Shown: piece by piece, positions 1 to 8,209 of the stretch
Position numbering within the stretch: the stretch's first letter is position 1
Layout of the letters: each line of letters begins with the position of its first letter
Assembly (NCBI RefSeq): GCF_000701505.1
Contig: NZ_JNJB01000004.1
Coordinates: 434,001-498,000 of the forward strand
Direction: 5' to 3'
Source: Dyadobacter crusticola DSM 16708
GTDB lineage: Bacteria; Bacteroidota; Bacteroidia; Cytophagales; Spirosomataceae
Length of the DNA stretch: 64,000 nt
Notes under the pieces: model-generated
Database searches by the model: none
What the model was told of the DNA's origin: nothing
Seen by the model: only the letters and a program-made list of their open reading frames with translations
Made by a program: the position numbers and the translations under genes

Positions 1-1245
1 GGTGAGATGGTTTTTACCGTCAGCCGCCTTTTGTCCGGCAAAGCTTACCAGGTTGACAGGCAATGGCGGGCCAGGCAGCGGCGGCGCGCTGGCCATCAGA
101 GATCTTGCATTACCTAGTAGATTTGTCTCGGGATTGGTAATTGCGTCACGCCACAGCTCAGCAGCCCTGCGCTGGCCTTCTTCATTGAAATGCAGCCCGT
201 CGTAACGTCCCGACTCTCCGATCTGGTTGAGATCGGCCCCGCGGAAAACATCATGGATATCATTGATCAATGCATTCTGCGCATCCGTTTTTTCCTGATT
301 TACACCATTAGAATAGCAGGAAGTGGCGATCATCCAGGGGAGATTATCGTAGTTAGCCTCGCTCCTGGATTTCTCGATAACCATTTTATTGCGGAAATAA
401 AATCCCGCGCCGGTTGTATCACCATCGTTCACACCGTGTGCAGAAAGTACCGCGCGCAAGCCCGTGCGGGGCATATAGGTCGTAATAGTATTCCTGATAT
501 TGACATAAGGCATTCTGATACTGTACTTGATGAATCCGTGGTCGAAGTCGATGTTATAAGCTGCCTTGTACAAATGGCCCATGTTACTTCCGCCAAAAGC
601 CGCACTGTAAAAGAGGACAGGCACATTGAGTGAGCTTACCAGCAAATCGCCCAACTGTGTCCAGAACCAGGGATATTCCGCCATCGGAGCAATCCCGCAA
701 TTAAGACAGAACTGCACTGGGGCAAGTGGCGGCATATCGGCAGGACTGCCGGATTCGAGATATTTGTTGTAAAGCTCGGCGTTTGCATTTGGATCAATGG
801 TATTAACAAGGTCGCTGCTGGCGGGCTTCATAGCGCTCTCCGCTTTTGCTGCATTGGAATGCCCCACAATCAGGAATACCTCCCCTATCCCGACTTTTTC
901 TACAATGGTCGTATTACCGAGCTGTTCGCCATTCCGCATGGTCCTCACTTCTAGATCAAACCTGCCGCCCCTTGCATTGAGTGAGCCTGAAAATACATAG
1001 CCGGAAGGATCCGTTACAATGGTAGTCCAATCGACGCCCGATCCGGGCTCACCGTCCCTTGTCTTCAATCTGGCCTGAATCTGATCCGGATTGTTGAGGT
1101 AAGTACCATTAATAAACACGGTAGCGTTACCCGCTTCGTTACGCTGATACACCATCCGGGACGGTGGAAAAGTTACATTAACCTGTCCGTAGAGTGCTGA
1201 TGAAGCCAGTAGTAAGTTGATGAAAGTAAAAAATTTCAAGTGCAT
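1..1245 (-). CDS. Secreted SGNH/sialate O-acetylesterase-like hydrolase, 3' end outside the window
   Basis: The frame is open from an ATG at 1243-1245 to the left edge (415 codons), so the C-terminus is missing. Residues 1-20 form a signal peptide ending near SALYGQ. An N-terminal beta-rich part is followed by GEVFLIVGHSNAA, which matches the block I nucleophile motif of the sialate O-acetylesterase SGNH group (GQSN in most members; Ser130 here). DGLHF near residue 349 supplies the Asp/His pair. After it the protein reads LPVNLVSFAGQ, the start of the FN3-like segment that in many Bacteroidota exported proteins precedes a T9SS sorting tail, so a T9SS signal is expected beyond the window. The family removes acetyl esters from carbohydrates; the substrate here cannot be told. 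The hydrolase call is firm, the esterase activity is inferred. Confidence 0.85.
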   Translation of the reverse strand, partial: MHLKFFTFINLLLASSALYGQVNVTFPPSRMVYQRNEAGNATVFINGTYLNNPDQIQARLKTRDGEPGSGVDWTTIVTDPSGYVFSGSLNARGGRFDLEVRTMRNGEQLGNTTIVEKVGIGEVFLIVGHSNAAKAESAMKPASSDLVNTIDPNANAELYNKYLESGSPADMPPLAPVQFCLNCGIAPMAEYPWFWTQLGDLLVSSLNVPVLFYSAAFGGSNMGHLYKAAYNIDFDHGFIKYSIRMPYVNIRNTITTYMPRTGLRAVLSAHGVNDGDTTGAGFYFRNKMVIEKSRSEANYDNLPWMIATSCYSNGVNQEKTDAQNALINDIHDVFRGADLNQIGESGRYDGLHFNEEGQRRAAELWRDAITNPETNLLGNARSLMASAPPLPGPPLPVNLVSFAGQKAADGKNHLT

Positions 1246-1604
1246 ATATGTAACATTTAGGTGAAAAAACGACACTAATGAACACACCTGTCTCACGAAT
1301 TGGCAAAATGCCAAAACTGAAAAGACCGACTTTTTTATACCATCAAGTAATTAGTTGATTTTCAAAATGCAAGGAGGAGATCGATGGAACTGCCAGAAGA
1401 AAATTGACGAATTCCTTTGTAACAAAAATACCAATTCCTATGATAATTCAACTATTGGACACAAAATAATTCTATGAAATTTCCAGCACTTGCATTGCCT
1501 TGCAAGCGGGCGCTTGCCAGCCGTTCTGCCTCCTATTTGGACATCATTTTTTCTCAATGCCAGCTTACTTATTATCTTTGCGAAACATTCATTGACAATT
1601 CACA
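1246..1604. other. Divergent intergenic region between the SGNH hydrolase and pyrB
   Basis: No gene is visible. It holds a small palindrome at 1300-1314 (TTGGCA-AAA-TGCCAA). On the minus strand a TATTTTTG-type -7 box lies at 1423-1430, with TTGA 18 bases upstream, and could serve the hydrolase. The pyrB promoter lies at the right end. Confidence 0.5.
1549..1580 (+). promoter_or_regulatory. Probable promoter of pyrB (Bacteroidota type)
   Basis: TATCTTTG at 1573-1580 is an exact match to the Bacteroidota -7 consensus TAnnTTTG and lies 24 bases before the pyrB ATG. The -33 position (1549-1552) reads TTTT with a 20-base spacer, a 3/4 match to TTTG. Confidence 0.5.
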
Positions 1605-2525
1605 ATGACAAAACTTTCGGTCCGGCATTTACTTGGCATCAAAAACCTGAACGAGAACGACATCCAGACAATTTTAGACACTGCCACTGAATTTAAGGAA
1701 GTCATCAACCGGCCGATCAAAAAAGTACCTTCCCTCAGAGATATTACCATTGCTAACGTTTTTTTTGAGAATTCAACCCGCACCAGGCTTTCATTTGAGC
1801 TGGCCGAAAAGCGGCTTTCTGCGGATGTGGTAAATTTTTCAGCCTCGGGAAGTTCGGTAAAGAAGGGAGAAACGCTGCTCGATACGGTCAATAACATCCT
1901 TGCGATGAAGGTGGATATGATTGTGATGCGCCACAGCAGTCCGGGCGCGCCGCATTACCTGTCAACCCGCATTCCTGCCAATGTTGTCAATGCAGGCGAC
2001 GGAACCCACGAGCACCCCACCCAGGCATTGCTCGATGCATTTTCGATGCGCGAAAAACTGGGGGACCTAGGGGGTAAAAAGATCGCGATCATCGGTGACA
2101 TTACCCACTCCCGGGTTGCTTTGTCTAACATATTCTGCTTACAAAAACTCGGCGCAGAAATTATGGTTTGCGGGCCTTCTACTTTAATTCCCAAACACTT
2201 AGGCGAACTCGGCGTCAAAATAAGCCACAATGTAAAAGAGGCACTCGACTGGTGTGACGTAGCCAATGTGCTCCGCATTCAGCTTGAAAGGCAACAAATC
2301 AAGTATTTCCCCTCACTAAGAGAATACTCACTTTATTTCGGCATCAACAAGCAGATGCTCGACGACCTGAATAAGGAGATCGTGCTCATGCACCCCGGCC
2401 CGATTAACCGCGGTGTTGAGCTGTCATCCGATGCAGCCGATTCGCACCACTCCATTATTTTGAATCAGGTTGAGAATGGTGTAGCTGTGAGAATGGCGGT
2501 TTTGTACCTGCTTGCACAGCAATAG
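1605..2525 (+). CDS. pyrB: Aspartate carbamoyltransferase catalytic subunit
   Basis: 306 residues, the normal length for a PyrB catalytic chain. It joins carbamoyl phosphate and aspartate to give N-carbamoyl-aspartate, the committed step of pyrimidine synthesis in the cytoplasm. The carbamoyl-phosphate loop STRTR is at residues 57-61 and the HPTQALLD motif is near 137; the C-terminal HPGPINRGVE segment is also typical. No pyrI or other pyr gene adjoins it. A pyrR-like gene lies 18 kb away at 20763. The next gene starts 28 bases after the stop on the same strand and may be cotranscribed. The ATG at 1605 fits the promoter and the N-terminal alignment. Confidence 0.97.
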   Translation: MTKLSVRHLLGIKNLNENDIQTILDTATEFKEVINRPIKKVPSLRDITIANVFFENSTRTRLSFELAEKRLSADVVNFSASGSSVKKGETLLDTVNNILAMKVDMIVMRHSSPGAPHYLSTRIPANVVNAGDGTHEHPTQALLDAFSMREKLGDLGGKKIAIIGDITHSRVALSNIFCLQKLGAEIMVCGPSTLIPKHLGELGVKISHNVKEALDWCDVANVLRIQLERQQIKYFPSLREYSLYFGINKQMLDDLNKEIVLMHPGPINRGVELSSDAADSHHSIILNQVENGVAVRMAVLYLLAQQ

Positions 2526-2553
2526 GATTTGTTCTAATCTAATCTCAAATCTC

Positions 2554-3444
2554 ATGTCAAACACCGAAGGAATGCTCCGGGAAGGATCGCTGGCCAATAA
2601 GACGATTATTGTGACTGGCGGGGGGACCGGCTTGGGGAAATCCATGTCCGCCTACTTCCTCAAACTAGGGGCTAATGTTGTGATTTGCAGCAGGAAAGAA
2701 GATGTTCTGACAAAAGCGGTGGAAGAACTCAGACAAAGTGCTGGCGAGAACATTATCTCGGTACCATGCGATGTCCGCAAGCCTGAGCAGATCGAGCGCG
2801 TCATTGCGGCAGCCATCGAAAGGTTTGGGCAGGTTGACGGGCTTGTCAACAATTCAGCGGGCAATTTCATCAGTCCGACCGAGCGGCTATCCTACAAAGC
2901 AGTAGATGTTGTCGTTGATATTGTGCTTCGGGGCTCTTACTATTTTACATTGGCATTGGGCAAATACTGGATTGAAAAGCAAATAAAAGGAACAGTTCTC
3001 AACATCTCCACTACTTACGCCTGGACAGGCTCTGGCTGGGTGGTACCTTCGGCGATGGCCAAAGCGGGGGTACTTGCTATGACAAAATCGCTGGCGTTCG
3101 AATGGGCCAGGTACGGTATCCGCCTGAATGCGATTGCACCCGGGCCATTCCCTACAAAAGGAGCGTGGGACCGGCTTTTCCCGGAAGAGCTTTCAGAGAA
3201 ATTTGCTTTCGAAAACAGGATCCCATTAAAACGGGTCGGCGATCACCAAGAGCTGGCCAACCTCGCGGCTTATTTAATGTCTGACTTTTCTGCGTATATG
3301 ACCGGAGAGGTAATTACGCTGGACGGAGGTGAAGTTCTCTCGGCGGGACAATTTAACTTTTTAAACGAAGTTACTAGTGATCAGTGGGATACGATCGAAA
3401 ACCAGATCAAAAATGCCAACCGGAACAGCAAGGCCGGTGAATGA
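2554..3444 (+). CDS. SDR-family 2,4-dienoyl-CoA reductase-like oxidoreductase
   Basis: 296 residues from the ATG at 2554; an in-frame ATG at 2512 would overlap pyrB and adds only a low-complexity stretch. The Rossmann motif is TGGGTGLGKS, with NNSAG further on. The usual SDR Tyr-x3-Lys is replaced by VVPSAMAKAGV, and the C-terminal QWDTIE segment is present. Both are hallmarks I know from mitochondrial-type 2,4-dienoyl-CoA reductase (DECR1), which uses a Tyr/Lys arrangement different from classical SDRs. The expected role is NADPH reduction of 2,4-dienoyl-CoA during beta-oxidation of unsaturated fatty acids. No other beta-oxidation gene is nearby. The family call is strong; the substrate is inferred from the resemblance. 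Confidence 0.88.
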   Translation: MSNTEGMLREGSLANKTIIVTGGGTGLGKSMSAYFLKLGANVVICSRKEDVLTKAVEELRQSAGENIISVPCDVRKPEQIERVIAAAIERFGQVDGLVNNSAGNFISPTERLSYKAVDVVVDIVLRGSYYFTLALGKYWIEKQIKGTVLNISTTYAWTGSGWVVPSAMAKAGVLAMTKSLAFEWARYGIRLNAIAPGPFPTKGAWDRLFPEELSEKFAFENRIPLKRVGDHQELANLAAYLMSDFSAYMTGEVITLDGGEVLSAGQFNFLNEVTSDQWDTIENQIKNANRNSKAGE

Positions 3445-3516
3445 AAAATTTTCTTACCGTTTTATTGGGTAATTTTGGCGGTTCCTTCGTTATTTGACAA
3501 AGGTTGAAGAAAACAC

Positions 3517-4803
3517 ATGAGAACAGGTTTAAGCGTTTTGGTTCATATACTGACGGTAGCTGCATTAGCAGGCTGCGCGTCTTCCAATAAAACTTCCAAG
3601 CCACTTCCTGAGGCGCAGGTAAGGTCTACCCAGCAAGCGGCGCCGTCTGTAAGCGAAGAACCATCGCTCGTCGCGATCCAGAGCAAGTACATTCTAAAAG
3701 ACACTACGCAAGCGAAAGTGTACCTTTACGTAGATGCCTTCAAAGGAAAGAACCCGATTTCGCCAGCTGATTTTATCAAAACATACAACCTGAACTACGT
3801 AATTTATTCTGATTACGGAACGAGGGAGCGGCTGGGTTACGGGAATGTAAAAATGGATTCGTCTAATGTAACCAGTGCCGGCAATAAGATCGTGATATCG
3901 TACGATCTCAAAAGTCCAGACAGAGAATACGGAGTTCTGCTGAGTGAAATAAGCCAGGTAGGGACTTTAAAGAAAGTATTAAATGACCTGACGATCAGGT
4001 TCAAAAAGCTGGATGTAAATCAGACTTACGGGGTTTACACTGCAAACAGTTCACTGCCACTACAACGCCATTACATCAGCAGCAATGAATCTTTTGTGGT
4101 AAAAAAGCTATCCGGTGAAGATCAGCCGTTGCACGTATATTACTATAATTACGACTTTGAGCCGGCAGGTTCGCCCATGAATATTGCTGCAAAAGGGGTT
4201 ACCAAGTCCCTTGAAATAGACAGTACCTTTACAATACAGGCGAATCAGCCTTTGAAATTTGAGAAAGAAGGTTTGTACAACATTTTTGCTGATACAACCC
4301 AGTCGGAAGGATTAGGAATCCTGGTTGTAAATGAACGCTTTCCGAAGGTAACGCGCCCGCAGCTTCTCCTCGGTCCATTGCTTTATATGAGCACCAATAC
4401 GGAGATTAACGAAATCAAGAAAGCAGAAGATTACAAAAAAGCGCTGGATAAATACTGGCTGACGCTGATGAATGGAAATGCGCCGCTGGCCCAGCAGTCA
4501 ATCCGCTCTTTTTACAGCCGCGTGGAAGAAGCCAACCAGCTGTTTACAACTTATAAGGAAGGATGGAAAACCGACAAAGGTATGATTTACATCGTACTAG
4601 GCCCACCGGACAAAGTTCAGAGAAGCAAAGACCGTGAAGTATGGAGTTACGACCAGCGCGGCAATGCTCAGAACGTCAATTTTACATTTAACAGAAAAAA
4701 CAATCAATTCGTGGATGATCATTATGAACTGGTTCGCTATGCCGAATACCAGCCCATTTGGTATCCAGTTGTAGAAGCATGGAGAAACGGCAGTATACGG
4801 TAA
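3517..4803 (+). CDS. GWxTD domain-containing lipoprotein
   Basis: 428 residues. The N-terminus has a lipobox, VAALAGCASS, placing the lipidated Cys at 20, so the protein should be anchored in an envelope membrane. The C-terminal domain carries GWKTDKGMIYIVLGPPD near residue 349, the motif that names the GWxTD family of Bacteroidota. The middle is beta-rich without recognisable catalytic residues. The function of the family is not established. The last 25 bases overlap the start of rlmB, which suggests translational coupling. It lies 72 bases after the SDR gene. Confidence 0.88.
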   Translation: MRTGLSVLVHILTVAALAGCASSNKTSKPLPEAQVRSTQQAAPSVSEEPSLVAIQSKYILKDTTQAKVYLYVDAFKGKNPISPADFIKTYNLNYVIYSDYGTRERLGYGNVKMDSSNVTSAGNKIVISYDLKSPDREYGVLLSEISQVGTLKKVLNDLTIRFKKLDVNQTYGVYTANSSLPLQRHYISSNESFVVKKLSGEDQPLHVYYYNYDFEPAGSPMNIAAKGVTKSLEIDSTFTIQANQPLKFEKEGLYNIFADTTQSEGLGILVVNERFPKVTRPQLLLGPLLYMSTNTEINEIKKAEDYKKALDKYWLTLMNGNAPLAQQSIRSFYSRVEEANQLFTTYKEGWKTDKGMIYIVLGPPDKVQRSKDREVWSYDQRGNAQNVNFTFNRKNNQFVDDHYELVRYAEYQPIWYPVVEAWRNGSIR

Positions 4804-5558
4804 GAAAACCCGCCCCAAAACAGTCCCAGGCCGACATGGTGTTCGGGACACAGTCAGTAATTGAAACACTCCGCTCGGGAAAAGAGATTGAGCGTTTATT
4901 CCTTCAGAGAGAATTAGGTTTTTCAGAAATAGAGAAGCTGGCCAAAGAAAAGGGGATACCTTTTCAGCGGGTTCCCATTGAAAAACTGAATAGAGTTACC
5001 CGCAAAAATCACCAGGGAGCAATCGCATTTGTTTCCCCGATTCAGTACATGCCGCTGCACAATGTACTGACGCAGGTTTATGAAGATGGTAAAACACCTT
5101 TGCTCCTGCTTTTAGACCGCATTACTGACGTACGAAACTTCGGAGCAATTGCAAGAACAGCCGAATGCGCCGGAGTACAGGCGATCATCGTTCCTACCAA
5201 AGGAGGTGCGCAGATCAATGCGGATGCGATGAAAACTTCTTCAGGTGCATTGAACTTCCTTCCGGTTTGCCGCGAGCCGAACTTATACGAGACGCTTTTA
5301 TACCTCAGAAACAGCGGTCTGCAAATTATTGCCTGTACCGAAAAGACTGAAAAGTCCCTTTACGACATCGACTTCGCAGTGCCAACTGTAATTATTATGG
5401 GCTCGGAAGAAGACGGTATCTCGAAAGAATTTATCCAACTCGCCGACTCGGGTGCCAGGATTCCTCTTACCGGCCAGGTTGAGTCGCTGAATGTGTCAGT
5501 CGCGAGCTCTATTGTATTGTATGAGGCGGTGCGGCAGCGATTGAAAATCCAGGTATAA
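4779..5558 (+). CDS. rlmB: 23S rRNA 2'-O-ribose methyltransferase, TrmH/SpoU family (RlmB-like)
   Basis: 259 residues from the ATG at 4779, which lies inside the end of the GWxTD gene; the upstream ATG at 4758 only extends into that gene. The N-terminal substrate-binding domain begins VFGTQSVIETL. The SPOUT methyltransferase motifs follow: NFGAIARTAECAGV, then GSEEDGIS, then SLNVSVASSIVLYEA, which forms the trefoil knot that binds S-adenosylmethionine. RlmB methylates the 2'-O of G2251 in the 23S peptidyl-transferase P loop. In Bacteroidota the same family may act on other rRNA or tRNA positions, so the exact target is inferred. A terminator follows at 5597-5650. Confidence 0.9.
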   Translation: MEKRQYTVRKPAPKQSQADMVFGTQSVIETLRSGKEIERLFLQRELGFSEIEKLAKEKGIPFQRVPIEKLNRVTRKNHQGAIAFVSPIQYMPLHNVLTQVYEDGKTPLLLLLDRITDVRNFGAIARTAECAGVQAIIVPTKGGAQINADAMKTSSGALNFLPVCREPNLYETLLYLRNSGLQIIACTEKTEKSLYDIDFAVPTVIIMGSEEDGISKEFIQLADSGARIPLTGQVESLNVSVASSIVLYEAVRQRLKIQV

Positions 5559-5596
5559 GACTTGTTTTTCAGCTAAAAGTTTTTTTATATTTACTT

Positions 5597-5650
5597 AACA
5601 CCTGAACCGGCATTGGATTGCATCTCCTCTAAGCACGTCAGGTGTTTTTT
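5597..5650 (+). terminator. Rho-independent terminator of rlmB
   Basis: Perfect 9-bp arms AACACCTGA (5597-5605) and TCAGGTGTT (5638-5646), followed by a T tract to 5652. The loop is long (32 bases), so the hairpin may be weaker than usual. Confidence 0.7.
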
Positions 5651-5711
5651 TATTGTATGGGACTCCAATGCAAAGCTTCTGTGATTGAGTAGAGAAAAAG
5701 CATGTGCCAAG

Positions 5712-5776
5712 TTTGTCAGCCTGAGCGCAGTCGAAGGCATGGTGCACGTGCCTTCGACTGCGCTCAGGCTGACAAA
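5712..5776. repeat. REP-like element: perfect 28-bp inverted repeat between convergent rlmB and mnmA
   Basis: The left arm 5712-5739 and right arm 5749-5776 are exact reverse complements, with a 9-base loop that contains GTGCAC. The core GTCAGCCTGAGCGCAGTCGA recurs near 54.3, 54.5 and 55.4-55.6 kb. It sits between two converging genes, where it could act as a bidirectional transcription barrier. Confidence 0.93.
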
Positions 5777-5845
5777 AGGATGTAAAGCAGACTTACAAGA
5801 AAAAGTGCCAGGCGGACAGAAAAACTTAGCTTTATTGTGCCTCCT

Positions 5846-6949
5846 CTACTGCCGGAAACTCTTCAAAATCCAGCCGCCTCCTACTACATCGTCACCTTCA
5901 TAGAATACCGCAGCTTGACCCGGCGCAATTCCGTTTACACCGTCGTGGAAGCGGGCTACGATTTTATCCGGCTCGATCTGTTCGATTAACGCTGGGGTAC
6001 CGTCGTGTTTGTACCGGACTTTGGTTACTGTTTCGAGCGGTTTTTCAATCGAAGCATATTTTTGAAGATTCAATTTGCCCACATACATCCCATCGCGGAA
6101 CAGGTCGGGCAAATCTCCCAGAACAACTTCATTGGTTTCTTTTCTGATCTCTGTTACAAATGCAGGTTTTCCGAGGGCGATACCGAGACCTTTTCTCTGT
6201 CCCACTGTGTAAAAAGGATAACCTTCGTGTTTTCCAACTATAGTACCGTCTTCGAAAACGAAGTTTCCACCTGCAACTTCCGCTTCAAGGCCAGGAATTC
6301 TTCTTTTCAGGAAGCCACGGTAATCATTATCAGGCACAAAGCATATTTCATAGCTCTCCGATTTATTCACCAGATCTATAAAACCGCGCTCTTTCGCCAT
6401 TTCACGAATTTCAGTTTTATGCAGATAACCAAGCGGAAGCTTAGTTCGGGCCAGACTTTCCTGCGAAACGCCCCAGAGCACATAACTCTGGTCTTTCCAG
6501 CTGTCTATACCTTTTGACACATAATACCTGCCATCATTGAACTGCATATTTGCATAATGGCCGGTCGCGATGAATTCACAATCGAGCCTGTCCGCCCGGC
6601 GGAGCAATGCATCCCACTTAATGTGCGTGTTACACAAAACGCAGGGATTTGGTGTGCGGCCTTCGAGGTACTCGCCTGTAAAATGATCGATTACATAGTC
6701 GCCGAATTCGGTGCGGATGTCAAGGATATAATGAGGGAAACCTAATTCAACGGCAATGTTCCGGGCGTCGTTTATAGAATCAAGCGAGCAGCAGCCGGTT
6801 TCTTTTTTGGTCCCGCCACTGCTGGCGTAGTCCCAGGTTTTCATGGTCATTCCGATGACCTCGTAACCTTGTTCGTGTAACATAACAGCTGCGAGCGAGC
6901 TGTCGATGCCGCCACTCATGGCGACAAGAATTCTGCCGTGTTTGCTCAT
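5846..6949 (-). CDS. mnmA: tRNA-specific 2-thiouridylase MnmA
   Basis: 367 residues, normal length. It transfers sulfur to U34 of Lys, Glu and Gln tRNAs to make 2-thiouridine, with ATP activation. The PP-loop SGGIDSS is at residues 12-18 (most members have SGGVDSS). The catalytic Cys106 lies in NPCVLCN and the second, persulfide-carrying Cys203 in ICFVPD. YTVGQRKGLGI, typical of the tRNA-contacting central domain, is also seen. The ATG at 6949 gives the family's usual N-terminus. The gene converges on rlmB, and the kinase-like gene lies upstream on the same strand, 144 bases away. Confidence 0.97.
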   Translation of the reverse strand: MSKHGRILVAMSGGIDSSLAAVMLHEQGYEVIGMTMKTWDYASSGGTKKETGCCSLDSINDARNIAVELGFPHYILDIRTEFGDYVIDHFTGEYLEGRTPNPCVLCNTHIKWDALLRRADRLDCEFIATGHYANMQFNDGRYYVSKGIDSWKDQSYVLWGVSQESLARTKLPLGYLHKTEIREMAKERGFIDLVNKSESYEICFVPDNDYRGFLKRRIPGLEAEVAGGNFVFEDGTIVGKHEGYPFYTVGQRKGLGIALGKPAFVTEIRKETNEVVLGDLPDLFRDGMYVGKLNLQKYASIEKPLETVTKVRYKHDGTPALIEQIEPDKIVARFHDGVNGIAPGQAAVFYEGDDVVGGGWILKSFRQ

Positions 6950-7093
6950 GGTAGTAATCTGCCGAAGGTTGAATGCCTTCCGATTGTTGATATAAAGATG
7001 AAACCGTTGAACAGACTTGCGTTGTCCAACGGTTCCGCAAAGGTAAGGAAATGTTCGAAGTGGTCAGATCAATGGCTTAATACATTTGTACTG

Positions 7094-8137
7094 CTACGAA
7101 ATCACCTGCCGAATGATGTTCTTAATATTCAGCTCAATTATCTCCGTCATGCTTTCGCAATGCTGGTAGTGGTTATCTTTGAAATGCTTGAAAAGCCCGT
7201 CCCTGAGCTGGTAAATATTGTCGGCGGTCGATATTTTATCCTTAATTGAAACATCCCGCAACTCGCGGAGCCGGTGCCGCTCACTTCTGGCTTGGTACAT
7301 AATGGAAGAATGCTCTTCCTGCTGGTATTGCAGTACCGTTTTGTCTGTCAGGTATTCCATTGCAAGCTCCACATAAGGGCGGTTTTCCTTGAAAAACTGC
7401 GGCATATATACTTTCAGATTGCCTTCGTAAAACTGCTGATCAAAATCGATCGCACGCAAACGGAATTGAAAATCGTCAAAGTCGGGCGTGATTTGCATTA
7501 CAAAGTTGTACGACCGCATATCGCCGAGCAATGTGATCATGCAGCGTTCATTAAACTTGACAAACTCTTTTGCAATGCGGATCGGATTGTAGTCAGTATG
7601 CCGCAGGCGGGTTTTAGCAAATTCATCACCCGGAATTCCGGCAATGTGTTCTTCAACCAGCGAGTCGCCGTCGACCAGGTAGTTGACCTGATTGGGCGAG
7701 AATATTTCTTCCAGTTCCAATCCATAGATCCGGGACGCATCGGCTTTTTTGACATAAAAATAATCGTAAATATCATTGAGTCTGTTCACGATCTTGATCC
7801 TGAACGGATTGGAATTTCCGAATTTGCAATAGTCAATGCGGTCGATGTACTTGTGCTCCACGATGCGCAGGTTACCGGAGGCTTTCAGCATTGCATACAC
7901 TTTTTTCAAACCATTATGCAGCCTGTCGACCTCGTGTGGCGGGTAGAGCGGGCTCTCCCACAGCGTATCTTTTCCGTTCTTGTCCATTACCGGAAAGGAT
8001 TCATAAAAATTAAGCAAATCGTGGTAACTTACCGGAAGACGGGCGTCGCGCTGGTAGAAACGCAGGTACTTCCGTAATTCGGGACTCACCGGGTAGATCG
8101 GCTTCTTTTTCAATATCGTAACATCACCCTTTTCCAT
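7094..8137 (-). CDS. Conserved hypothetical protein with protein-kinase-like motifs
   Basis: 347 residues, no signal peptide and no membrane segment, so likely cytoplasmic. I do not recognise a named family. Three stretches in the right order resemble a protein-kinase fold: a lysine strand YFYVKK (Lys130/131) followed by an acidic helix LELEE; GDMRSYN, which has the D-x4-N spacing of a catalytic loop (Asp206, Asn211); and AIDFD (Asp231) where the metal-binding DFG Asp would lie. EEHIAGIPG could be the hinge. There is no HRD and no glycine-rich loop, so resemblance to atypical (HipA-, CotH- or APH-like) kinases is an inference. The C-terminus is rich in charged helices. Confidence 0.8.
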   Translation of the reverse strand: MEKGDVTILKKKPIYPVSPELRKYLRFYQRDARLPVSYHDLLNFYESFPVMDKNGKDTLWESPLYPPHEVDRLHNGLKKVYAMLKASGNLRIVEHKYIDRIDYCKFGNSNPFRIKIVNRLNDIYDYFYVKKADASRIYGLELEEIFSPNQVNYLVDGDSLVEEHIAGIPGDEFAKTRLRHTDYNPIRIAKEFVKFNERCMITLLGDMRSYNFVMQITPDFDDFQFRLRAIDFDQQFYEGNLKVYMPQFFKENRPYVELAMEYLTDKTVLQYQQEEHSSIMYQARSERHRLRELRDVSIKDKISTADNIYQLRDGLFKHFKDNHYQHCESMTEIIELNIKNIIRQVIS

Positions 8138-8209
8138 AGAAGGAAGTTACACATATCTAGCCGATAGTTCCAAGTCGCCTTTTTACCAAAACATGACAGA
8201 TTTAAAACA

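Noticed and set aside
190..633. A 147-codon plus-strand open frame at the left edge
   Set aside because: It lies antisense to the SGNH hydrolase, whose frame has a signal peptide and catalytic motifs.
5685..5903. A 72-codon open frame over the 5.7-kb palindrome
   Set aside because: It is made of repeat sequence and the antisense end of mnmA.
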